9,127 nucleotides of DNA from assembly GCA_030523805.1 (NCBI GenBank), contig JAUNHS010000015.1:1-9127 (forward strand). Direction: 5' to 3'. A program made the position numbers and the translations under genes. Under the pieces are notes generated by a model that was not told the origin of the DNA, made no database searches, and saw only the letters and a program-made list of their open reading frames with translations. Shown one piece after another: positions 1 through 7,250 of this stretch (the stretch's first letter is position 1; each line of letters starts with the position of its first letter). Source of the DNA: Acinetobacter sp. (lineage in GTDB: Bacteria; Pseudomonadota; Gammaproteobacteria; Pseudomonadales; Moraxellaceae).

Positions 1-72
1 ATTAAATTAAGTGCGTGGAAAATCTTTTTTAAACTTTTGATGAAAAATGGGTTTAAAAAAGAGCGAGCGTAA
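1..72 (+). CDS. Possible 3' end of an unidentified gene (partial)
   Basis: Frame 1 is open from the window edge to a TAA at 70-72, giving 23 residues ending in GFKKERA. The other two plus-strand frames are closed within the first ten bases. The peptide is rich in Lys and Phe, and I do not recognise the family. If real, the gene would run convergent to the PPTase gene with about 95 bases between their stop codons. An open frame this short in AT-rich DNA can easily arise by chance. The AT-rich inverted repeat at 24-61 also lies inside it, so this is only a possibility. Confidence 0.2.
   Translation: MKLSAWKIFFKLLMKNGFKKERA
24..61. repeat. Perfect 11-bp AT-rich inverted repeat
   Basis: The arms CTTTTTTAAAC (24-34) and GTTTAAAAAAG (51-61) are perfect inverted complements around a 16-base spacer. 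The spacer can add a short TTTT/AAAA inner stem. The stem is almost all A and T, so it is not a typical GC-stemmed intrinsic terminator. It could act as a weak terminator or a protein-binding site, or be a by-product of base composition. It lies about 105 bases downstream of the PPTase stop codon. Confidence 0.45.
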
Positions 73-166
73 TATTTTAGCCACAAAGACGTTTAACCAT
101 TCCTTATCTCTCAAATAATCGTGCCGTGCAACATCACATTGATGATTTAATTTGCTTATGAAACTG

Positions 167-820
167 TTAAAACTGTTGAATGATTATTTCACTATGTGGC
201 TCAAGCTCGGCACATTCACCACACCATGCCACAGCAATCATCACTTTTTGCTGCCCAATGTCATAAGGAAATACTTGAAAAGCAATCTGCCCTAATTGCT
301 CATGCTCAATCTTGCCGTGTGTACTGTCCAGCGTTATTTGCGTATTTAAGCTATTTAAATTTAAGCGAATACCCAAACCATGTGCTTTTAACACGGCTTC
401 TTTCACCGTCCAAATTTTAAACCAATGTGCTACCGTTGCTCCTTGCTGTTGCCACAAAGCATATTCTTCATCGTGAAAGCAATGTTTTGCCAAAGCATCA
501 AAACGCACATTACGATCCAATTGCTCAATATCTACCCCAATTTCTACCCCACGTTGCTCCGTCAGCAATAAAGCAAATACCTGTTTGCTATGTGAAATAT
601 TAAATGCCACTGATGGCTCACTGTGTAAAAATGGCTTGCCCTGTGCATGATAGGCAAATTGAATGGCTTCAGGGGAAATGTGCAAATGCTGGGCTAAAAT
701 TTGGCAACGTAAATTTGCCAACGCTTGCTTACGCTGTGCAAGGTGTTCACGCATTGCCTGTGTCGTATGATGTTGCTGTTGCTCAAGCAAAGAAAGGTAT
801 AAATGTAACGATAAAGGCAT
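167..820 (-). CDS. Sfp-type 4'-phosphopantetheinyl transferase
   Basis: This enzyme family transfers the phosphopantetheine arm of CoA to a conserved serine of carrier proteins, activating acyl, peptidyl or aryl carrier domains in the cytoplasm. From the ATG at 820 the protein has 217 residues. It shows the family motifs in order: GKPFL (61-65), FNISHS (73-78), GVDIE (95-99) and WFKIWTVKEAVLK (133-145). D97, E99 and E141 match the magnesium-binding acidic residues of Sfp, and His77 lies in the CoA-binding NISHS motif. The start is uncertain. A GTG at 877 and an ATG at 844 are in frame, and none of the three has a clear Shine-Dalgarno. I prefer 820 because it places the first beta strand (LSLHLYLSLL) at the N-terminus, as in Sfp. 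Length and motifs suggest the broad-specificity Sfp/EntD type rather than the short AcpS type. The carrier-protein partner is not in this window, so siderophore, fatty-acid or lysine-pathway roles remain open. Confidence 0.9.
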   Translation of the reverse strand: MPLSLHLYLSLLEQQQHHTTQAMREHLAQRKQALANLRCQILAQHLHISPEAIQFAYHAQGKPFLHSEPSVAFNISHSKQVFALLLTEQRGVEIGVDIEQLDRNVRFDALAKHCFHDEEYALWQQQGATVAHWFKIWTVKEAVLKAHGLGIRLNLNSLNTQITLDSTHGKIEHEQLGQIAFQVFPYDIGQQKVMIAVAWCGECAELEPHSEIIIQQF

Positions 821-923
821 AATTTTTTCATCAAAATATGACATGGTATTGTAACTTAAAATGTTGCTATTATGCACCTATTCGTATATTCTTTACTCAA
901 GAAATCAGAAACACATTATTACA

Positions 924-952
924 ACTATCAATTTTCCAAATATATCTGTTAA
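924..952 (-). promoter_or_regulatory. Candidate sigma-70 promoter for the PPTase gene
   Basis: Read on the minus strand, TTAACA (947-952, 5/6 to the -35 consensus) is followed after 17 bases by GATAGT (924-929, 4/6 to the -10 consensus). Transcription would start near 917, about 95 bases before the preferred ATG. The -35 box abuts the ATTAC tandem repeat. The call rests on consensus matching in AT-rich DNA, where chance matches are common. Confidence 0.35.
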
Positions 953-975
953 TTACATTACATTACATTACATTA
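952..975. repeat. Pentanucleotide tandem repeat (ATTAC)x4 plus ATTA
   Basis: Four perfect ATTAC units run from 952 to 971, followed by a partial unit ATTA (972-975), for 24 bases in all. The tract lies between the proposed divergent promoters of the PPTase gene and adeI. It touches the -35 box of the former and ends 17 bases before the -35 box of the latter. Short perfect tandem repeats of this kind can gain or lose units by replication slippage. Confidence 0.9.
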
Positions 976-992
976 TAAGATACGCCTTTTCC

Positions 993-1022
993 TTGATTTA
1001 GTCATGTACTATTTAGTACAAT
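993..1022 (+). promoter_or_regulatory. Candidate sigma-70 promoter of the adeIJK operon
   Basis: TTGATT (993-998, 4/6 to TTGACA) and TACAAT (1017-1022, 5/6 to TATAAT) are separated by 18 bases. This is the best sigma-70-like pair I found upstream of adeI. Transcription would start near 1029, leaving a leader of about 105 bases before the adeI ATG. A palindrome occupies the spacer and most of the -10 box, as expected for a repressed promoter. Confidence 0.55.
1005..1020. promoter_or_regulatory. Palindromic candidate operator within the adeI promoter
   Basis: TGTACT (1005-1010) and AGTACA (1015-1020) are perfect 6-base inverted arms around ATTT. The element starts 6 bases after the proposed -35 box and overlaps the first four bases of the proposed -10 box, so a protein bound here would block RNA polymerase. 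In A. baumannii, adeIJK is repressed by the TetR-family protein AdeN, whose gene lies elsewhere. Assigning this site to AdeN is inference; I do not recall the exact published operator and did not compare it. Confidence 0.45.
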
Positions 1023-1135
1023 AATCTGAAATTTTAACCGATTTTTGGCTAAATCTTTTTTATTTATGGATAGTTATCTTAAATACTTGATATTTAACCA
1101 ATTATCTCCCTATTCTATTCATTGCATGAGGTCTT

Positions 1136-2449
1136 ATGACAAATTTAAAACGATCTGCTTTGAGCATTTGTGCATTAGCAGTAAGTATTGCATTGGTAGG
1201 CTGTGGTGGAAATGATGAGCAACAAACTCAACAAACCGCTGCCGCTGCTGCACCGAAAGCCACACCTGTGGGCGTAATGATTGCCCAAGCTCAACCTGTT
1301 GAAAACTTTGTAGAGTTAGCAGGGCGTGCCAATGCCTATGAAGTTTCACAAGTTCGCCCACAAGCGACAGGCGTGATTTTAAAGCGTTTATTTGCTGAAG
1401 GTTCATTTGTACAAGCTGGGCAACCATTGTATGAATTGGATTCTCGCTCAGGGCGTGCCGATGTAGAAAATATGCAGGCAGCAATTGCTCGTCATACAGC
1501 AAATATTGACGCATTGCGTAAAAAAGAAGGTCGCTATCGCCAATTGGTCGGTACGAATGCGATTGCTCAACAAGATTATGATGATATTGTTGCTCAATTA
1601 CGTTTAGCCGAAGCCGATTTAAAAGCAGCACAAGCCAATCTTAAAACATCGCAAATCGCTTTAGGTTTCTCAGTCATTCGTGCTCCTATTTCAGGACAGA
1701 CTAGCCGTTCAGCCGTTACAGCAGGTGCTTTAGTAACCAATGGTCAAGCAGATGCCTTGGTAACAATTCAGCGTTTAAACCCGATTTATATTGATATTAA
1801 TCAATCAAGTGCTGAAGTTTTACGTTTACGCCAGCAAATTAGTCAAGGCAATATTGCTTATACAGGCAATGCCGTAGTGAAATTAAAACTTGAAGATGGT
1901 AGTGAATATCCATTGGAAGGTAAATTAACTTTTGCTGACGCAAGCGTAAATGAAAGCACAGGTAGCGTAACTTTGCGTGCGGTATTCCCTAACCCAAATC
2001 ATTTATTGTTGCCAGGTATGTACGCTACAGCGAAAATTTCTCAAGGCGTATTACCAAAAGCCTATTTAATTCCACAAGCGGCAGTTACCCGTAATGCAAC
2101 AGGTTCAGCGACAGTATTAGTCGTTGGTGCAGATAGCAAAGTGGTCAGCCGTACAGTGAAAACTCAAATGGCTCAAGGCGACAAATGGGTCATTACTGAA
2201 GGCATCAATGATGGCGATAAAATCATCATCGCTGGGAATGCCAAAGTGAAAGAAGGTGATTTGGTAGAAGCACAAGCCCTAGAATCATCAGCCACCACTG
2301 CAGCACCAAATACGCTTGCAGCACAAGACGCTGAAAAAGCAAAAAATGCTGAAGCAGCCAAAGCAACTGAAGCAGCAGCAGAACCAACAACATCTAACAA
2401 CAATGCTGAAACCACCGAAAAAACAGCTGAAAAATCAGCTGCACAATAA
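1136..2449 (+). CDS. adeI: RND efflux periplasmic adaptor lipoprotein, AdeI-like
   Basis: This is the membrane fusion protein that bridges the inner-membrane pump AdeJ and the outer-membrane channel AdeK. The 437 residues open with a lipoprotein signal peptide whose lipobox LVGC puts the lipidated cysteine at C23, so the protein should be anchored to the inner membrane and face the periplasm. After a Gln/Ala-rich linker come the barrel and lipoyl halves (about 43-105), an alpha-helical coiled-coil hairpin (about 109-172), the returning lipoyl strand with RAPISG at 182-187, and the beta-barrel and membrane-proximal domains to about 380. Residues 380-437 form an Ala/Glu/Lys/Thr-rich tail with no recognisable fold. 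The protein is longer than E. coli AcrA (397) and, as I recall, A. baumannii AdeI (about 416). The ATG at 1136 is preceded by GAGG at 1128-1131, a short 4-base spacing, and the signal peptide supports this start. It is the first gene of the operon; adeJ starts 11 bases after its stop. Confidence 0.95.
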   Translation: MTNLKRSALSICALAVSIALVGCGGNDEQQTQQTAAAAAPKATPVGVMIAQAQPVENFVELAGRANAYEVSQVRPQATGVILKRLFAEGSFVQAGQPLYELDSRSGRADVENMQAAIARHTANIDALRKKEGRYRQLVGTNAIAQQDYDDIVAQLRLAEADLKAAQANLKTSQIALGFSVIRAPISGQTSRSAVTAGALVTNGQADALVTIQRLNPIYIDINQSSAEVLRLRQQISQGNIAYTGNAVVKLKLEDGSEYPLEGKLTFADASVNESTGSVTLRAVFPNPNHLLLPGMYATAKISQGVLPKAYLIPQAAVTRNATGSATVLVVGADSKVVSRTVKTQMAQGDKWVITEGINDGDKIIIAGNAKVKEGDLVEAQALESSATTAAPNTLAAQDAEKAKNAEAAKATEAAAEPTTSNNNAETTEKTAEKSAAQ

Positions 2450-2460
2450 GGGGTTATTGC

Positions 2461-5400
2461 ATGGCTAGATTTTTTATTCATCGCCCTATTTTTGCATGGG
2501 TGATTGCATTGGTGATTATGTTGGCAGGTATTATTACGCTAAAGAATATGCCGATTGCCCAATATCCAACCATTGCTGCACCACAGATTAACGTATCTGC
2601 AACTTATTCGGGTGCATCTGCCGATACGGTGGAAAAAACCGTTACGCAAATTCTTGAGCAACAGCTCACAGGGATTGACGGTTTGCGTTATATTGAAGGG
2701 AGCAGTAGTGATGGTTCATCATCTATTAGTGTTTATTTTAATCAAGGCGTTGATGCCGATATGGCTCAAGTGCAAGTGCAAAATAAATTACAATCTGCAA
2801 CAGCATCTTTACCACAAGATGTACAACGCCGTGGCGTAACCGTAACCAAAGGCAACACAGGCTTCTTGCAAGTTTTGGCATTTTATTCTGAAGACGGTTC
2901 AATGACCGATGCTGATATTAAAGATTATGTCGCATCAAGCATTTCGGAGCAATTAAGCCGTATTGAAGGTGTAGGTTCGGTGCGTGTATTTGGTGGTTCG
3001 TATGCCATGCGTATTTGGCTAGACCCAGCGAAACTCACCGCATACAATCTGACACCAAGCGATATTAGTAGTGCTATTTCAGCTCAAAATACACAGGTTG
3101 CTGTAGGTCAATTAGGTGCTTTACCTGCCATTGAAGGGCAAAGTATTAATGCGACCGTTACAGCTCAAAGCCTATTACAAACGCCTGAACAATTCCGTAA
3201 TATTATCTTAAAAGATTCAAGCTCTGGTGCAGTTGTTCGCTTGGGTGATGTCGCTCGTGTAGAGTTAGGCTCTGACAGTTATGGCACAGTGTCTAAATTC
3301 AATGGTAAACCTGCTGGTGGTTTGGCAGTGAGCTTGGCAACAGGTGCAAACGCGTTAGATACAGCAAAACGTGTAGAAGCTGCTTTAGAGAATTTACGCA
3401 AAAGCTATCCTAAAGGTTTAAAAGACCAAGTTGCTTACGACACGACACCATTCGTAGAGCGTTCAATCAAATCGGTGGTTTCTACTTTGGTTGAAGCGGT
3501 GGTATTGGTATTTATCGTGATGTTCTTATTCTTACAGAACTGGCGTGCGACCATTATTCCAACTTTTGCTGTGCCTGTCGTTGTACTCGGTACATTTGCA
3601 GTCATTAATTTGTTCGGTTTCTCAATCAACACTTTAACCATGTTTGCCATGGTACTCGCCATCGGTCTTTTGGTGGACGATGCCATTGTCGTGGTAGAAA
3701 ACGTTGAGCGGATTATGAGCGAAGAACATAGCGATCCTGTGTCCGCTACCGAAAAATCTATGGATCAAATCAGTAGTGCCTTGGTGGGGATTACATCAGT
3801 ATTAACCGCTGTATTTATTCCATTGTCATTTATGGGCGGCACAACGGGCGTGATTTATCGTCAATTCTCGGTGACGCTGATTACAGCAATGTTATTATCG
3901 CTCGTGGTTGCGATTGTATTTACCCCTGCCCTATGTGCGACCATGCTCAAGCAACACAACCCAAATAAAAAGCCAAGCAACAACATTTTTGCTCGCTTTT
4001 TCCGTGGTTTTAATGCTGGCTTTGAGTGGGTATCGGAAACATACCGTAAAGTTGTAAAATGGCTCATCAAAGCACGTTTAGTCGCATTAGCAATCTTTGT
4101 TGTATTCTGTGGTGCTTTAGGTTTCTTGTGGAAAAGTTTGCCATCTTCATTCTTACCAACCGAAGACCAAGGCATGATCATGAATATGATTCAATTGCCA
4201 ACCACCGCATCTATGGAGCGTACCGTTGCAGTCGTAGATAAAGTTTCTGATTATTATCTCAAAAATGAAAAAGACATGGTGGAATCTGTATTTAGCGTGT
4301 CTGGTTTCTCATTTGGTGGTAGTGGTCAAAATGCTGGTATGGCATTCGTTAAACTCAAAAGTTGGGACGAACGTCAAACGCCTGAACTGCAAAGTGCTGC
4401 TCTTGTACAGCGTGCCATGTCTATGAATGCAACCATTCCTGAAGCGAAATTGGTTTATCCAATGCAGCTCCCAGCCATGATGGAATTGGGGAACTCTACA
4501 GGGGTGAATTTGGTATTAAAAGATGTGAGTGGTAATGGCCATGAAAAACTCATGGAAGCGAGCCAAGCCATCTTAAAAATGATTGGTGAAGACAAACGTT
4601 TTGTATTTAGCCGTTCTGGTGCTCAAGATTATGCACCACAATATAAAATCACCATTGACCAAGAAAAAGCAGGTGCGATGGGCATTAGCTTAAGCGATAT
4701 TAATACCACAATGAGTATGGCTTGGGCTGGTTCTTATGTGAATGATTTCCTTGACCGTGGTCGTGTGAAAAAAGTGTATGTACAAGGTGAAGCCGCTGCT
4801 CGTATGATGCCTGAAGATTTACACAAATGGCAAGTACGCAACAGTTCTGGCCAAATGATTCCATTCTCAGCATTTGCAACTGGCGAATGGGTCTATGGCC
4901 CACCAGGTTTAGATCGTTATAACGGTTCATCATCTGTAACGATTGAAGCCGTTGCACCAACCATTAGCTCGGGCGAAGCCATGAATATTTTACAAGGCTT
5001 TGTAGATAAATTGCCTGAACAAGGTTATAACGGTTATGCTTCAGAATGGACAGGTTTATCATTAGAAGAGCAAGAAGCTGGCTCGCAAAAAGCGATTGTA
5101 TTCGCATTAGCTGGTTTGATGGTATTCTTAATCCTTGCTGCCTTGTATGAAAGCTGGTCTGTGCCATTCTCAGTATTGTTGGTTGTTCCTTTGGGTATTT
5201 TAGGTTCATTTATTCTGACTTTTGCTGTAATGATTACAACCAAAGACTTTATGAACATCAACAATAACATTTACTTTACCGTAGCGATTGTTGCCGTGAT
5301 TGGTCTTTCTGCTAAAAATGCCATTTTAATTGTAGAATTTGCCAAAGAGCTACAAGAAAAAGGCGTAGAATTGGTAGAAGCCACCTTGCACGCATCTAAA

Positions 5401-5634
5401 TTACGTTTACGTCCAATTATCATGACCACATTGGCATTTGGTTTTGGTGTATTGCCATTAGCCATTGCTTCTGGTGCGGGTGCTGCTGCACAAAACGCTG
5501 TCGGTTATGGTGTGTTAGGTGGCGTACTTAGCTCAACCGTACTCGGTATTTTCTTTATTCCTATTTTCTTTGTGGTGGTGCGTAGTATTTTTAAATACAA
5601 ACCTAAAGCACCACGTCAGGAGCAACATTCATAA
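2461..5634 (+). CDS. adeJ: RND multidrug efflux transporter (HAE1 family), AdeJ-like
   Basis: This is the proton-driven inner-membrane pump of the tripartite exporter. It takes substrates from the periplasm and outer leaflet of the inner membrane and passes them to AdeK. AdeJ of A. baumannii exports beta-lactams, fluoroquinolones, tetracyclines, chloramphenicol and other amphiphiles. The 1057 residues are full length for the family (AcrB 1049). TM1 lies at about 9-28, then the first porter domain, then TM2 from about 338. The proton-relay residues are all present: D406 and D407 in LLVDDAIVVVENV (TM4), K952 in GLSAKNAILIVEF (TM10), and R982 and T989, matching AcrB D407, D408, K940, R971 and T978. 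The switch loop GFSFGGSGQ is at 615-623, with S617 and S621 where AcrB has Gly616 and Arg620. A clear Shine-Dalgarno, AAGGGG at 2448-2453, overlaps the adeI stop codon. The pump appears intact. Confidence 0.96.
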   Translation: MARFFIHRPIFAWVIALVIMLAGIITLKNMPIAQYPTIAAPQINVSATYSGASADTVEKTVTQILEQQLTGIDGLRYIEGSSSDGSSSISVYFNQGVDADMAQVQVQNKLQSATASLPQDVQRRGVTVTKGNTGFLQVLAFYSEDGSMTDADIKDYVASSISEQLSRIEGVGSVRVFGGSYAMRIWLDPAKLTAYNLTPSDISSAISAQNTQVAVGQLGALPAIEGQSINATVTAQSLLQTPEQFRNIILKDSSSGAVVRLGDVARVELGSDSYGTVSKFNGKPAGGLAVSLATGANALDTAKRVEAALENLRKSYPKGLKDQVAYDTTPFVERSIKSVVSTLVEAVVLVFIVMFLFLQNWRATIIPTFAVPVVVLGTFAVINLFGFSINTLTMFAMVLAIGLLVDDAIVVVENVERIMSEEHSDPVSATEKSMDQISSALVGITSVLTAVFIPLSFMGGTTGVIYRQFSVTLITAMLLSLVVAIVFTPALCATMLKQHNPNKKPSNNIFARFFRGFNAGFEWVSETYRKVVKWLIKARLVALAIFVVFCGALGFLWKSLPSSFLPTEDQGMIMNMIQLPTTASMERTVAVVDKVSDYYLKNEKDMVESVFSVSGFSFGGSGQNAGMAFVKLKSWDERQTPELQSAALVQRAMSMNATIPEAKLVYPMQLPAMMELGNSTGVNLVLKDVSGNGHEKLMEASQAILKMIGEDKRFVFSRSGAQDYAPQYKITIDQEKAGAMGISLSDINTTMSMAWAGSYVNDFLDRGRVKKVYVQGEAAARMMPEDLHKWQVRNSSGQMIPFSAFATGEWVYGPPGLDRYNGSSSVTIEAVAPTISSGEAMNILQGFVDKLPEQGYNGYASEWTGLSLEEQEAGSQKAIVFALAGLMVFLILAALYESWSVPFSVLLVVPLGILGSFILTFAVMITTKDFMNINNNIYFTVAIVAVIGLSAKNAILIVEFAKELQEKGVELVEATLHASKLRLRPIIMTTLAFGFGVLPLAIASGAGAAAQNAVGYGVLGGVLSSTVLGIFFIPIFFVVVRSIFKYKPKAPRQEQHS

Positions 5635-7085
5635 TGCAAGTCTGGACTAAAACAGGCCGTAGCATTGCAATTACTGCACTCGCAGTCGCTTTGGCAGCTT
5701 GCCAAAGCAACTTGCGACCTGCACAGCCAATCGCACAGCCACAAGTTGCTAAACAATTTAGCTTTACCCAAGCCCCAATCAGCAATCAACCATCAATTGC
5801 AGAATTGGGCTATAAAGATTTCTTTGCCGACCAACGCTTAATCCAAGTGATTGAATTGGCATTGCAGAATAACCGTGATTTACGTGTTGCTGCTTTAAAT
5901 ATCCAAAAAGTACAACAGCAATATCGCATTACTGAAAATGATCGCTTGCCGACCATTGGTGCTAGTGGTAGCGTGGTACGTCAAGGAAGCAATGAGACCG
6001 CATCAAGTACTTATCGTGTAAGTGTCGGTGCAACGTCTTATGAACTTGACTTTTGGGGACGTGTACGCAATCTGAAAGATGCCGCATTGGACACCTATTT
6101 TGCCACTCAAAGTAGCAAAGATGCCACACAAATTAGCTTGATTAGCCAAGTCGCACAAGCATGGTTGAACTATGCTTATGCCAATGCTCATTTGCAAGTG
6201 GCTCAAAGCACTTTAAAAGCACAGCAAGAAAGTTACAATCTCAATCAAAAACGCTTTAAAGCAGGTATTGATAGTGAATTACCATCTCGCCAAACGCAAG
6301 TTTCAGTAGAAACTGCACGCAGCGATGTAGCAAACTATCAAACACAAGTCGCTCAAGCACACAATGCGTTAAACCTTTTGGTTGGTCAAGCTGTACCACA
6401 AAATTTATTAAGCACCAGTCCGATTAAAAATATCACTCATATCAAAACCCTTTCTACAGGTTTGTCTAGTGATTTATTAAATAATCGCCCTGACTTAAAA
6501 ACAGCGGAATACCAATTAAGTGCTGCTGGAGCGAATATTGCTGCTGCCAAAGCACGTTTGTATCCAAGCATTAGTTTAACGGGTACAGCAGGTTTGGCAT
6601 CTACAAGTTTGAGTAATTTATTCAAATCTGGTGCATTTGTATGGTCACTTGGCCCAAGTGTAGATTTACCAATTTTTGATTGGGGTACACGCAAAGCCAA
6701 CGTACAAATTTCTGAAACAGACCAACAAATTGCTTTAGCCAATTATGAAAAAGCCATTCAAACTGCTTTTAGCGAAGTGAATGATGCCTTAGCCACCCGT
6801 GCTTATATCAATGACCGTTTAAATGCACAGCGTCGTTTGGTAGATGCAACCAACGTGAGCTACAAACTTTCTAATGCACGCTATCGTGCAGGGATTGATA
6901 ACTACTTGGGCGTGTTAGATGCTCAACGTTCTTCATATTCTGCAACACAAAGTTTACTGACTTTAGAGCAAGCAAATTTGAACAACCAAATTGAGCTGTA
7001 TAAAACTTTAGGTGGTGGCATCAAAGAGTATAAAACAACCACTTATACTCCACCTGCCAGCACTGCCGAGCAAAATCAGCAATAA
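5634..7085 (+). CDS. adeK: RND efflux outer-membrane channel lipoprotein, AdeK-like
   Basis: This OprM/TolC-family channel gives the exit duct of the pump: a trimeric beta-barrel in the outer membrane with a long periplasmic alpha-helical tunnel. The 483-residue protein starts with a lipoprotein signal peptide ending in LAAC, so C23 is the predicted lipidated residue. Two tandem outer-membrane efflux-protein repeats follow. The first contains the family signature YELDFWGR (136-143); the second has PSISLTG and DLPIFDWGTR (344-353), both typical of the NodT/OprM group. The tail after about residue 465 is Thr/Gln-rich. The ATG overlaps the adeJ stop by one base (TAATG), a sign of translational coupling. 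AGGAG at 5618-5622 lies 11 bases upstream, slightly long for a ribosome binding site. It is the last gene of the operon; a strong terminator follows 15 bases after the stop. Confidence 0.95.
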   Translation: MQVWTKTGRSIAITALAVALAACQSNLRPAQPIAQPQVAKQFSFTQAPISNQPSIAELGYKDFFADQRLIQVIELALQNNRDLRVAALNIQKVQQQYRITENDRLPTIGASGSVVRQGSNETASSTYRVSVGATSYELDFWGRVRNLKDAALDTYFATQSSKDATQISLISQVAQAWLNYAYANAHLQVAQSTLKAQQESYNLNQKRFKAGIDSELPSRQTQVSVETARSDVANYQTQVAQAHNALNLLVGQAVPQNLLSTSPIKNITHIKTLSTGLSSDLLNNRPDLKTAEYQLSAAGANIAAAKARLYPSISLTGTAGLASTSLSNLFKSGAFVWSLGPSVDLPIFDWGTRKANVQISETDQQIALANYEKAIQTAFSEVNDALATRAYINDRLNAQRRLVDATNVSYKLSNARYRAGIDNYLGVLDAQRSSYSATQSLLTLEQANLNNQIELYKTLGGGIKEYKTTTYTPPASTAEQNQQ

Positions 7086-7100
7086 ATCATGGTTGCATAA

Positions 7101-7134
7101 AAATATCCCTATCATTTGATAGGGATATTTTTTT
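7101..7134 (+). terminator. Intrinsic terminator of adeIJK
   Basis: The arms AAATATCCCTATC (7101-7113) and GATAGGGATATTT (7118-7130) form a perfect 13-bp stem with a 4-base loop, followed by TTTT. The tract ends in seven consecutive T. The stem starts 15 bases after the adeK stop codon. A short A-run at 7097-7100 gives limited potential to work on the other strand. Confidence 0.9.
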
Positions 7135-7194
7135 ATCCAACGATTTCCACCATAAAATATTGATATTCCATTTAAATATTTCATTGCCAACAGC

Positions 7195-7228
7195 AAACAA
7201 AAAACTGCATACTTTCGTATGCAGTTTT
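7195..7228 (-). terminator. Intrinsic terminator of gltA
   Basis: AAAACTGCATAC (7201-7212) and GTATGCAGTTTT (7217-7228) form a perfect 12-bp stem with a 4-base loop. Read on the minus strand, the hairpin ends in TTTTTT then GTTT, a good U-tract, 22 bases after the gltA stop codon. On the plus strand the stem is followed by only a short T-run, so it may also act as a backup terminator for adeK read-through. Confidence 0.88.
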
Positions 7229-7250
7229 ATTATGAAGATTAACGTTAAAA

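Noticed and set aside
161..178. Direct repeat of AAACTGTTA and AAACTGTTG at the PPTase stop codon
   Set aside because: The two 9-base imperfect copies overlap the PPTase 3' end and show no further units or flanking structure, so this is likely chance.
1066..1215. A 49-codon plus-strand frame starting in the adeI leader and overlapping the adeI start in another frame
   Set aside because: It has no Shine-Dalgarno and a T-rich upstream, and resembles no known leader peptide. The overlap with adeI is what AT-rich leader sequence gives by chance.
1134..1631. A 165-codon minus-strand frame antisense to adeI
   Set aside because: It lies fully opposite the well-supported adeI frame and has no recognisable domain. 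Its composition mirrors adeI codons read in reverse.
2173..2481. A minus-strand Ala/Ser-rich frame of 102 codons opposite the end of adeI
   Set aside because: Its low-complexity composition is simply the complement of the AdeI Ala/Glu/Lys tail, and there is no independent gene signal.
3435..4181. Minus-strand frames opposite the central part of adeJ (3435-3686 and 3861-4181)
   Set aside because: They are antisense shadows of membrane-segment codons in adeJ, without start signals or recognisable domains.
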